From DATAWZ01 sp036266975 (GTDB taxonomy: Bacteria; Actinomycetota; Thermoleophilia; Solirubrobacterales; Solirubrobacteraceae), in assembly GCA_036266975.1 (NCBI GenBank), contig DATAWZ010000105.1, positions 1-5,432 of the forward strand: a DNA stretch of 5,432 bases, read 5' to 3'. Positions 1 to 5,287 of this stretch are shown in pieces; positions within the stretch are counted from its first letter, which is position 1, and each line of letters starts with the position of its first letter. A program made the translations under genes and the position numbers. The notes below the pieces were generated by a model. The model saw nothing but the letters and a program-made list of their open reading frames with translations, had not been told where the DNA came from and ran no database searches.

Positions 1-891
1 GCACAGCGGGCTGGGGGTCGGCGCCGGCTGCGTGATGTTGAACGCCGGCATCTGGACCGTGGTCGTCGCGGTCGTCGTCAGGCCCCGCAGCAGCAGCGCG
101 GCGCCGCCGGGCCCGAGCACGGCCTGGTCGGACAGGCAGGAGGCGTCGTTGAAGATGTCGGTGTAGAGCACGCGGCCGTTGATGCTGATCTGCACGCCGC
201 TGGAGGGGAACTCGGTGTGGGTGACGGTCAGCGTGATCTTGCCGTCGGCGTTCATCACGCCGTTGACCGAGGCCTGGATCGGGGCGAGCTTGGCTGCCGG
301 CGTCTCGGGCTGGCTGACGGCGTAGCGCCCGGTGAAGAAGATCCCGTGGGCGCCGGTGCCGGTCCGGCCGACGGTGTCGGGGGCGGTGGCCAGCTGCTGG
401 CAGTGGTAGCGGTGTTCGCCGCTGCGCTGGCCGATCAGGCGGTGGGTGGTGGCGACGTGGCGCCCGGCGGCGACCCGGAAGTCGGTGATCGACCCCTCGC
501 CGACGAAGTCGAAGCGCAACGGCATGTCGACCTTGAACGGGCCGGCGAAGCCGTCGTGATCGTTGCCGTTGAAGTTCGAGCTGATGCGCGTGCGGGCGAG
601 GTAGGCCAGGTAGGCCGGCTCGGAGAGGTGCGCGGGGACGCGGCAGATCGCGCGTCGACCGGTGAGCGCCGTGGCCGGCGGCGTCGCCAGCGCGGGGGTG
701 TTCGCGAGCGGGATCTCGGGGTCCACCACGCGGGGCTGCGGGATCCACGACTTCAGCTCGATCTCGATGTGGGCCGGCGCCACGGCGGCGTGGGCGCCGG
801 GTCCGTCGCGCGCGCTGACCCCCGTCGCCGCCGGACCGAGCCCGGCGAGCGCGGCCAGCGACAGGGCAACGCAGGCCAGCGAGGACCTCAC
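1..891 (-). CDS. Secreted protein of unknown family, C-terminus cut by the window edge
   Basis: The leftward frame stays open for 297 codons to the window edge, with strong G/C preference at third positions, so the C-terminal end is missing. The chosen start is GTG at 891. Residues 1-27 look like a Sec signal peptide: a basic start, the hydrophobic run LACVALSLAALAGLG, then small residues ending VSA at 25-27 as a likely cleavage site (AHA at 33-35 is another option). The mature part begins with a Pro/Ala-rich linker (about 28-78). It continues as a Thr/Val/Gly-rich, probably beta-rich region with scattered cysteines, for example in RAIC (83) and RYHC (164). I recognise no family or catalytic motif. 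An in-frame GTG at 921 would add MRSRRGKQLS, a more basic signal-peptide n-region; neither start has a textbook ribosome binding site, though GGGGGAAG lies just upstream of 891. Export is well supported; function is unknown. Confidence 0.75.
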   Translation of the reverse strand, partial: MRSSLACVALSLAALAGLGPAATGVSARDGPGAHAAVAPAHIEIELKSWIPQPRVVDPEIPLANTPALATPPATALTGRRAICRVPAHLSEPAYLAYLARTRISSNFNGNDHDGFAGPFKVDMPLRFDFVGEGSITDFRVAAGRHVATTHRLIGQRSGEHRYHCQQLATAPDTVGRTGTGAHGIFFTGRYAVSQPETPAAKLAPIQASVNGVMNADGKITLTVTHTEFPSSGVQISINGRVLYTDIFNDASCLSDQAVLGPGGAALLLRGLTTTATTTVQMPAFNITQPAPTPSPLC

Positions 892-899
892 CGAGAGCT

Positions 900-919
900 G
901 CTTCCCCCGACGCGAGCGC
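900..919. repeat. Direct repeat copy 1 (20 bp)
   Basis: GCTTCCCCCGACGCGAGCGC occurs here and again at 1600-1620 with one extra C after the tenth base. Similarity continues less perfectly to about 931 and 1634, where both copies end in AACCGT. This copy lies at or just upstream of the start of the leftward secreted-protein gene. It could be a regulatory element, a relic of a duplication, or chance in GC-rich DNA. Confidence 0.4.
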
Positions 920-986
920 ACGGCAAACCGTCGCCGGTCAGCGAACAGACCGCAGGGCGCACCGGCCTTCTGAGGGCGGCGGTAGC

Positions 987-1637
987 GTGCAACCGATAGC
1001 CGAGCAGCGCGCCACGCGACGGCCCACGTTCGACTCGAACGCGACGGGCGGCTGGGTGGTTCGCGTCGCGGACGACGGCGACGTGCACTGGGTCGCCTAC
1101 AGGTCGGCCGCCGCGCCGCCGCCCGTCGCGCCCGAGGAGCAGGCGCTCGCCGCCGCCAACGGCCGCAAGATCGCCGAGCTACGCAACAGCCGGCGCCACA
1201 ACGTCACCGCCGCACGGCACCGCGTCGTGGTGCGCTGCGCATGCGACGCCGCGGAGACGGTGGGCATCGTGGCGGCGGGCGTGGTGCTCGGGGCCTTCGG
1301 CGTGCCCTATCTGGTGTGGGACGCGGCGGCGAGCGTGGCCGTCAGTTCGGTCCGACTCGTCTACCGGATGCGCCACCGCGCCCACGCCGCGCATGGCTCG
1401 CAGACCCCGTCGGGAGCGCCGGCGCCGCAAGCGCGGACGCAGACGCATCCGGGCTTCGTGGTCTCAACGCTGATCGAGGCGGCGCGCAGCGTCAAGCAGG
1501 CATCGGAGATCGAGGACACCGCGCTCGAGGACGAGCTGGACGCGTTCTATCCACACCGGAGCCGGACCGACTTCGAGCTCGGCCTGCGCCGCCAGGGGCG
1601 CTTCCCCCGCACGCGAGCGCCCGTGAAGAACCGTTAA
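987..1637 (+). CDS. Hypothetical protein with one hydrophobic segment
   Basis: A 216-aa frame with strong G/C third-position bias, starting at GTG 987. GAGGGCGG lies about 7 bases upstream as a ribosome binding site, and the stop is TAA at 1635-1637. The N-terminal half is polar and contains WVVRVADDGDVHWVAYRS (23-40) and a basic stretch KIAELRNSRRHNVTAARHRVVVRC (61-84). Residues about 91-126 are hydrophobic (TVGIVAAGVVLGAFGVPYLVW, then AASVAVSSVRLVY), enough for one or two short membrane segments. The tail has a Pro/Ala/Gln linker, an acidic patch EIEDTALEDELD (174-185) and a basic end. There is no cleavable signal peptide and no family I recognise. It diverges from the secreted-protein gene across a 95-bp gap that probably holds both promoters, though no clear -35/-10 pair is visible there. 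An inner-membrane-anchored protein is the best guess. Confidence 0.7.
   Translation: MQPIAEQRATRRPTFDSNATGGWVVRVADDGDVHWVAYRSAAAPPPVAPEEQALAAANGRKIAELRNSRRHNVTAARHRVVVRCACDAAETVGIVAAGVVLGAFGVPYLVWDAAASVAVSSVRLVYRMRHRAHAAHGSQTPSGAPAPQARTQTHPGFVVSTLIEAARSVKQASEIEDTALEDELDAFYPHRSRTDFELGLRRQGRFPRTRAPVKNR
1600..1620. repeat. Direct repeat copy 2 (21 bp, one-base insertion)
   Basis: Second copy of the element at 900-919, with a single extra C at 1610. It lies inside the last codons of the 216-aa protein gene, encoding part of RFPRTRAP, and weaker similarity runs on to about 1634, next to the stop codon. Confidence 0.4.
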
Positions 1638-1669
1638 CGAGGGCCGCTGCGCTCGACACGGCGCCCTCG
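1638..1669 (+). terminator. GC-rich hairpin directly after a stop codon
   Basis: CGAGGGC at 1638-1644 is exactly complementary to GCCCTCG at 1663-1669, with an additional CG/CG pair possible inside after a bulge. It starts on the base after the TAA of the 216-aa protein gene and ends before the lipoprotein ribosome binding site, as expected for a terminator. No T-run follows, so it is not a classical intrinsic terminator, although U-less hairpins have been reported in actinobacteria. Confidence 0.45.
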
Positions 1670-1710
1670 GATCGGGTACCAGTGCGCAGGCAAGTAGGTC
1701 AGTCCAACGG

Positions 1711-1716
1711 AGGAGG
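1711..1716 (+). promoter_or_regulatory. Shine-Dalgarno AGGAGG of the lipoprotein gene
   Basis: A full-consensus AGGAGG sits 7 bases before ATG 1724. It fixes the start of the lipoprotein and excludes the long upstream extension of the same frame, which would lack a signal peptide and lie antiparallel or parallel to better genes. Confidence 0.85.
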
Positions 1717-1723
1717 CTCCGCT

Positions 1724-1939
1724 ATGAGGCGACGTGCAGTCGCGCTGATGGTCGCGCTCTCGCTACTGGTTGCCGTCGCCCTGGGCGGCTGCGGCTCGAG
1801 CTCCCACAAGCACGGCCTGCTCAAGGCCGTCGTGGGCGCCGCCATCGTCCACCACGAGCTCAAGAAGCACCACTCGCATCACGCGCTGCTGAAGTCGATC
1901 GCAGCCGGGGCGGTGATCCACCACATCGTCAAGCACTGA
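1724..1939 (+). CDS. Small histidine-rich lipoprotein with an internal repeat
   Basis: A 71-aa protein with a consensus ribosome binding site and ATG start. Residues 2-4 are RRR, residues 5-19 form a hydrophobic core (AVALMVALSLLVAVA), and LGGC at 20-23 is a lipobox. Signal peptidase II would therefore cleave before Cys23 and leave a lipid-anchored protein of 49 residues outside the membrane. Eleven of those 49 are histidine (28, 30, 43, 44, 49, 50, 52, 53, 66, 67, 71) and several are lysine. Two copies of one motif are visible: HGLLKAVVGAAIVHHELKKH (30-49) and HALLKSIAAGAVIHHIVKH (53-71). Each has an H-x-LLK head, a Gly/Ala/Val hydrophobic stretch and an HH pair. Metal binding or a membrane-associated helical hairpin is plausible but inferred. 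No named family is recognised. Confidence 0.85.
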   Translation: MRRRAVALMVALSLLVAVALGGCGSSSHKHGLLKAVVGAAIVHHELKKHHSHHALLKSIAAGAVIHHIVKH

Positions 1940-1943
1940 TCGC

Positions 1944-2004
1944 GACGGGGGGTGGCGTGGGAAAGTGTCGCTCCAGTGCGCCAAACCTACGCCCCCCCTG
2001 CGTC
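1944..2004. terminator. Bulged inverted repeat between convergent genes
   Basis: GACG-GGGGG-T-GGCGT (1944-1958) can pair with ACGCC-CCCCC-TG-CGTC (1989-2004): 14 base pairs with a one-base bulge on one side and a two-base bulge on the other, around a 30-base loop. It starts 5 bases after the lipoprotein stop and its far arm reaches the stop codon of the convergent 166-aa gene, so it could end transcription from both sides. It has no T-tract on either strand and a long loop, so a terminator role is tentative. Confidence 0.4.
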
Positions 2005-2503
2005 ACCCGGCCAGGGCGTGGCGGCCGGCGTTTCGTCGTGCCTGCTCGAGCGCCTCTCGCTGGTGCTCGGCCCGGGAGGCCAGTTCATCGAGCTGCTCGG
2101 CGCGGAGTGCTGAGTGCTCACCCGCGACCTCGCGAAGCGCCCTCCACATGCACGCCTTGCCCTGCACCCCGATCGTCAGGCTCTCCAGTGCCATGAACGC
2201 CGCCTGATCGGGCTCGCCGGAGGCGACGCCGCTGAACTTCATCCGGCTGACTTTCTCAGCCATCCAGCCGGTGGCCTGCTTGATCGGGTTGCGCGCCACC
2301 CCCATCCCATCCATGAGCCGGAGAAGCGTCTGCCGATCCTCCTCGATCTCCGGCGAGAGCGAGCTCATCAGCTCGCCAAGCTCGTCGCCCTCGTGGCGTC
2401 GCCGAATCTGCTCGGCGAGTTCGCACCCGAACGAGGCACCGGCCAGATGATCGTTGAGGTAGACGTCGACTGCGCGGCTGCTCACCGGGGCTCCTCCTCT
2501 CAC
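2003..2503 (-). CDS. Hypothetical helical protein, 166 aa, with two in-frame starts
   Basis: The frame runs from GTG 2503 (166 aa) or GTG 2485 (160 aa) to TGA at 2003-2005. The sequence is rich in Glu, Arg, Leu and Ala and looks almost wholly helical: YLNDHLAGASFGCELAEQIRRRH (15-37), MSSLSPEIEEDRQTLLRLMDGMG (46-68), a middle GWMAEKVSRMKF (79-90), FMALESLTIGVQGKACMWRALREVA (103-127), and a charged C-terminal helix (137-158). The spacing of H19, E29, E52/E54/E55/D56 and E107 loosely recalls four-helix ferritin-like bundles, but no conserved iron-site motif can be claimed. Similar proteins with DHLAGA, EIEEDR and GVQGKA-like segments are, as far as I recall, common hypothetical proteins of actinobacteria. 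It shares the strand of the downstream-facing YbjQ/DUF1059 operon but is separated from it by 265 bases. Function is unknown. Confidence 0.8.
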   Translation of the reverse strand: MRGGAPVSSRAVDVYLNDHLAGASFGCELAEQIRRRHEGDELGELMSSLSPEIEEDRQTLLRLMDGMGVARNPIKQATGWMAEKVSRMKFSGVASGEPDQAAFMALESLTIGVQGKACMWRALREVAGEHSALRAEQLDELASRAEHQREALEQARRNAGRHALAG

Positions 2504-2516
2504 CGGGGCTCCTCCT
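2481..2516 (-). repeat. Exact 18-bp tandem duplication carrying Shine-Dalgarno and start codon
   Basis: On the minus strand AGGAGGAGCCCCGGTGAG occurs twice head to tail (2499-2516 and 2481-2498). Each copy holds AGGAGG and, 7 bases later, a GTG. Because 18 is a multiple of three, both GTGs (2503 and 2485) read the same frame; the only difference is six extra N-terminal residues (MRGGAP) in the longer form. Either or both may be used for the 166-aa protein. Confidence 0.9.
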
Positions 2517-2536
2517 GCTCGCCGTGTATTCAGGAA

Positions 2537-2746
2537 CTACCCGCTGTGACCGGGGCCACGCTTCGAGGCACCGGCGAGGGCGCGGGGGCGCATCTCCCGT
2601 GGGTCGATGGCGTGGAGCCGCTGCAGGTTCTCTGACAGCCGCTCGTCGCCAGCGCGGCGTCCCCCGTCCAGCGCGCCGCCGCGAGCCGAGCGGCGAGGGC
2701 CGCTCCTGGGCCGCGCGAGGGCGGTCAGCTCACGGTCGGTCGACAC
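2537..2746 (-). CDS. Doubtful small ORF between DUF1059 and the 166-aa gene
   Basis: This 265-base gap (2504-2768) has no convincing gene. The best candidate is a 69-aa leftward frame from GTG 2746 to TAG 2537-2539. Its start (STDRELTALA) and its second half (GDERLSENLQRLHAIDPREMRPRALAG) look protein-like. The middle is an Arg/Gly/Pro-rich stretch typical of a wrong frame, and there another minus frame has better codon use. No ribosome binding site precedes GTG 2746, and a possible hairpin covers it. It may be non-coding or the remains of a frameshifted gene. Confidence 0.2.
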   Translation of the reverse strand: MSTDRELTALARPRSGPRRSARGGALDGGRRAGDERLSENLQRLHAIDPREMRPRALAGASKRGPGHSG

Positions 2747-2753
2747 TGACCAC
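2721..2753 (-). terminator. Possible hairpin downstream of DUF1059
   Basis: On the minus strand GTGGTCAG pairs with CTGACCGC (eight pairs including one G-U) around a 17-base loop, beginning 15 bases after the DUF1059 stop. The position suits the end of the four-gene operon, but no T-run follows and the stem is short. Confidence 0.3.
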
Positions 2754-2768
2754 GCATGGCGCCCTGAA

Positions 2769-3005
2769 TCAGTCCTCTGAGAGCGCCGCAAAATCACGCT
2801 TCACCCGCCGGTACCACCCCATACCCGAGATCGGTCGCTTCCACCTTCCCTTCATTTCCTTCAGGGCCTTCTCGTGGGTCGCGTCGCCCCCGGCGACCAT
2901 CTCCTTCAGATGGCGGTCTTGCGCCTTGATCACTTCATCAGCGGTGGTGCCGTGGTGTTCAAACTCACACGGGCCACCCAGTTGTTGGCAGGTCATCATC
3001 TTCAT
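2769..3005 (-). CDS. DUF1059 family protein
   Basis: A 78-aa protein recognised from memory of the DUF1059 family: the N-terminal CQQLGGPC (6-13) followed by HHG (17-19), then TADEVIKAQDRHLKE (21-35) and the end GRWKRPISGMGWYRR...DFAALSED (53-78). Length matches the family's usual small size and the protein looks complete. Cys6, Cys13 and His17/18 could form a small metal site, but the family has no established function that I know of. The start is ATG 3005, preceded by AAAGGGG (3011-3017) at 5-base spacing. The frame stays open upstream to 3272, but that part is not the natural N-terminus. A TGA in another frame at 3002-3004 overlaps this ATG as ATGA, the same 4-base junction used by the upstream genes, so it is probably the last gene of the operon. 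Base composition is less GC-rich than its neighbours. Confidence 0.88.
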   Translation of the reverse strand: MKMMTCQQLGGPCEFEHHGTTADEVIKAQDRHLKEMVAGGDATHEKALKEMKGRWKRPISGMGWYRRVKRDFAALSED

Positions 3006-3576
3006 GCGAGCCCCTTTCGAGATGTCCGTACCGGCGAGGTGCCGGTCTCCCGGGAGCCTACGAACGCCGGCCCATCGAGCGCTTCTTCGATCCTGCTTGA
3101 TGTCGAGGTGGCAACGGCGGGGCGCCGACCAGGCGCCGCCTCGCTGCTGTGCCGTCAGCTCGATGATCCGCCCGCGTACGCGTTCGCGAGCGCCGGGCTC
3201 AAGCACGCTCGGATCAAGCAGGCGGTCAGCGGCGATCGCCAGCGCCAGGGTGCTCGGTCCCGACGTAGGCATCGCCGAGCTCGGTCGCCTGCTCGGTCCC
3301 GAGGCCCACTTCGGTCATCGGCCGTCCCCGACCGCCGGCGCCGGATGCCCCAAGAGGTCTGCAACGAGCCGACGCGCTCGGGGCCAAGCTGCAGTCGCGC
3401 AGTCCGCGGGCAGCGACGCCCTGGCCCTCCCACACGATCGCCAGCAACGTGTCCCCGGTCGTGGACGCTCGACCATGCCCCGGCACGTCGGCCTCGAGCT
3501 CGGCCAGCGCGAGCACGCTGACCGCTCGAGTCGTGAGCGTCGGCCCGCCTCCCGTCCGACCCGTCCGGTCGCTCAC
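3002..3576 (-). pseudogene. Frame-disrupted Clp N-terminal (Clp_N) domain protein
   Basis: The reading starts at GTG 3576, whose GTGA overlaps the upstream stop. It gives LTTRAVSVLALAELEADVPGHG followed by GDTLLAIVWEGQGVAARGLRDCSL, resembling the first helical repeat of ClpA/ClpC N-domains (usually RA..VL.LA..EA...GH...GTEHLLLALV.EGEGVAARVL..LG). A second repeat follows: MTEVGLGTEQATELGDAYVGTEH, ending at about 3250. The frame then meets a stop, while the next frame continues sensibly as LALAIAADRLLDPSVLEPGARERVRGRIIELTA from CTG 3248. The break lies at a CCC run (3248-3250). A further shift into a third frame, between about 3100 and 3154, would end at TGA 3002-3004 overlapping the DUF1059 ATG. 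The 575-base span is not a multiple of three. No ATPase domain is present, so this would be a stand-alone adaptor-like substrate-binding domain of about 190 aa. Either a pseudogene or a sequence with errors. Confidence 0.6.
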
Positions 3577-4400
3577 CTGCCCGATGCGTGGGCGTCGTTG
3601 AGGTCGAGCACGAGGCTCGGGCGTGGCGCGGGCTCGGTGGGGGCGCCGCGGATGATGGCGGTGCCGATCGCGAAGAACTCGATGAGGTGCCCTTCCCAGC
3701 CGTGTTGGTGCTCGTCGAGCTGGACCCCGACGATGCCGTGAGCGGAGAGCGCGGCGGCTTCGTGTTGCATCCGGGTCATCGCGAGCTCGCGGGCCTGGTA
3801 GAGCGATTGGGTGTAGTCGGGGAGTTCACGGGCCTGCCCCCACCAACCGGCAGGGCGGCGGAAGGTCGTGCGCAGCCGTCCGACGCTGTAGACGCAGCTG
3901 CCCATGACCAACCCGACGGGCCGCGCGCCGGTCTGCCGCAGCGTCCAGAAGTCTTGGCCTGACAGGTCGCTGGTGAACGGGCGGCCGTGGGGAGCTCTAA
4001 AGCTGTGCCCTTGGCGGTGCCGGACGGCGGTGCCGATCGCCACGAACTCGCTGATGTGCCGGCCGATGTGCTGGGGTGAGACGCGCAGGCGAACGCCGAC
4101 GATGCCGTCGGCGTCGAGCCGGTGGGCCTCCTCTTCCATGCGCGTCATCGCCAGCTCGCGGGCGTGGTACATCGCCTGCGAGAGCGCGGTCAGCTCCTGG
4201 CCTCGGGTCCAGCGCTGACGTTGATAGCCGGCCTGGTAGATCGAGCTGCCGACGACCAGGCCGAGCGGCTCGAACCCGGCGTCCTCGATGAGCAGGTACT
4301 CGTTGACGGTCAGATCGGAGGTGAAAAGGCCCCCACGGTTCTCGGCCAGTCGCTCGCGAGCACCTTCCGGCACCCCCTCCGGCAACGGTGCCTCGCTCAC
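3573..4400 (-). CDS. Tandem YbjQ/UPF0145-domain protein (second of two paralogues)
   Basis: A 275-aa protein made of two YbjQ-like domains (UPF0145, Pfam's putative heavy-metal-binding domain; the metal role is weakly supported for the family). Domain 1: FTSDLTVNEYLLI...PLGLVVGSSIY (26-55), MYHARELAMTRMEEEA (77-92), ADGIVGVRL (97-105), EFVAIGTAV (118-126). Domain 2 repeats the order: FTSDLSGQDFWTL...PVGLVMGSCVY (142-171), LYQARELAMTRMQHEA (200-215), AHGIVGVQL (220-228), EFFAIGTAI (241-249). The segments AR..A......A...GADAVVG and GTAV are those conserved in E. coli YbjQ, which has a single domain of about 107 aa. The N-terminus carries EGVPEGARERLAE (8-20), shared with the upstream paralogue. 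No signal peptide or membrane segment, so cytosolic. Starts at GTG 4400, overlapping the upstream TGA by four bases; its own TGA overlaps the next GTG in the same way, implying coupled translation. Confidence 0.9.
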   Translation of the reverse strand: MSEAPLPEGVPEGARERLAENRGGLFTSDLTVNEYLLIEDAGFEPLGLVVGSSIYQAGYQRQRWTRGQELTALSQAMYHARELAMTRMEEEAHRLDADGIVGVRLRVSPQHIGRHISEFVAIGTAVRHRQGHSFRAPHGRPFTSDLSGQDFWTLRQTGARPVGLVMGSCVYSVGRLRTTFRRPAGWWGQARELPDYTQSLYQARELAMTRMQHEAAALSAHGIVGVQLDEHQHGWEGHLIEFFAIGTAIIRGAPTEPAPRPSLVLDLNDAHASGR

Positions 4401-5287
4401 CGCAGCCCCGACACCACCGACGGCGCACCCTGGCGGGCGGGCGCCGGGGCGATCGCCGTGCCCACGACATGCACCACGACCTCGTAGTCGCCGCCGCCGG
4501 CGCGGGTCGCCTGAACGTCGTCGAGGGTGATCCCCACCACGCCCTTCGCGCCCGCCGAGCGAGCCTCGTCGCCAAGCCGGCCGACGGCGAGCCGGCGCGC
4601 CTGCTGGAAGGCGAACGTGAAGTCGGTGAGCTCCGCCGCGGGGCGCGAGCGAGCCTGCCAGCGCAACAGCCGCCGAGTGTCACGTCCCGGCAGCGCGGCG
4701 ACCGCTGCGCATCCACCGACCAGCGCCACCGGGCTGGCGCCGGCAGCGTTCAGCTTGAGCATGTCTTGCAGGGAGAGCGCGACCACCGGCACGGCCGAGT
4801 CCGGCGAGCACTCGGAAGCGCCCGGCAGGCGCACCGCGGTACCGAGCATCCGCACGTGGGCAACCGCCGTGTCGGCCCACGCCTTGCGTGTACGTGAGAC
4901 GACCACGCCGACCACCGCGTCGGCGCTCAAGATCTTCGCCTGCGCTTGCAGCCGTGCCGCCGCACGCCGACGCGCGCCGGACCAGCTGGCCACCAGTCCG
5001 GTCTGCTCCAGCCAGCGCGGCTCGCCGGGCACCCGCCGCCCGCCGGCGCCCGGCCCGGTGGCCCGCACCACGCCATAGGACAGCCTGGTGGCGGACTCGC
5101 CGACGACCTGGCCCACAGGGGCGATCCTGAGCGCCTCCGCCACGCGGGCCTCACGCGCCGAGAAGAAGGAGCTCGAGAGTCCTGCGGCCGCGAGCAACTC
5201 GTCGAGCCGCTCGCGCGCGATCGCGGGCACGGCGCCCTCCGCGATCAGCTCCAGCTCAGCGGACCGCGACCGACGAGGAGACGACAC
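4397..5287 (-). CDS. Tandem YbjQ/UPF0145-like protein (first of two paralogues)
   Basis: A 296-aa protein with two diverged YbjQ-like domains. Domain 1 covers about 40-152: FFSAREARVAEALRIAPVGQVVGES (41-65), ARLQAQAKILSADAVVGVVV (111-130), VRMLGTAV (145-152). Domain 2 covers about 169-279: VALSLQDMLKLNAAGASPVALVGGC (169-193), AFQQARRLAVGRLGDEARSAGAKGVVGITL (226-255), EVVVHVVGTAI (269-279). Domain 2 matches domain 2 of the downstream paralogue closely around LSxQDxxxLxxxGAxPVxLVxGxC. The N-terminal EGAVPAIARERLDEL (17-31) matches EGVPEGARERLAE in that paralogue, so a start upstream of it is needed. GTG 5287 fits but has no ribosome binding site. GTG 5230 (residue 20) has GGAGG nearby but would cut the shared motif. 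No signal peptide. It is first in the operon, and its TGA overlaps the next GTG by four bases. Soluble cytosolic protein of unknown function. Confidence 0.85.
   Translation of the reverse strand: MSSPRRSRSAELELIAEGAVPAIARERLDELLAAAGLSSSFFSAREARVAEALRIAPVGQVVGESATRLSYGVVRATGPGAGGRRVPGEPRWLEQTGLVASWSGARRRAAARLQAQAKILSADAVVGVVVSRTRKAWADTAVAHVRMLGTAVRLPGASECSPDSAVPVVALSLQDMLKLNAAGASPVALVGGCAAVAALPGRDTRRLLRWQARSRPAAELTDFTFAFQQARRLAVGRLGDEARSAGAKGVVGITLDDVQATRAGGGDYEVVVHVVGTAIAPAPARQGAPSVVSGLR

Noticed and set aside
217..999. Long rightward open frame (260 codons)
   Set aside because: It is antisense to the secreted-protein gene, whose frame has a signal peptide and better codon bias. Its product is Gly/Asp/Arg-rich low-complexity sequence typical of a mirror frame in GC-rich DNA.
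1241..1723. Upstream extension of the lipoprotein frame
   Set aside because: The frame stays open by composition, but AGGAGG, ATG 1724 and the signal peptide with lipobox fix the true start. The extension overlaps the 216-aa gene in another frame.
3250..3250. Programmed ribosomal frameshift in the Clp_N gene
   Set aside because: No slippery heptamer or following stimulatory structure is evident, and a second frame change is needed downstream, so mutation or sequence error is simpler.
2524..3741. Rightward open frame of 405 codons
   Set aside because: It is antisense to DUF1059, the Clp_N region and the end of the YbjQ protein, all recognisable on the other strand. The translation is Arg/Ser/Pro-rich without any domain.
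3997..4716. Leftward 239-codon frame overlapping both YbjQ genes
   Set aside because: It crosses the junction of two recognisable genes in a different frame and is Arg/Ala/Pro-rich.
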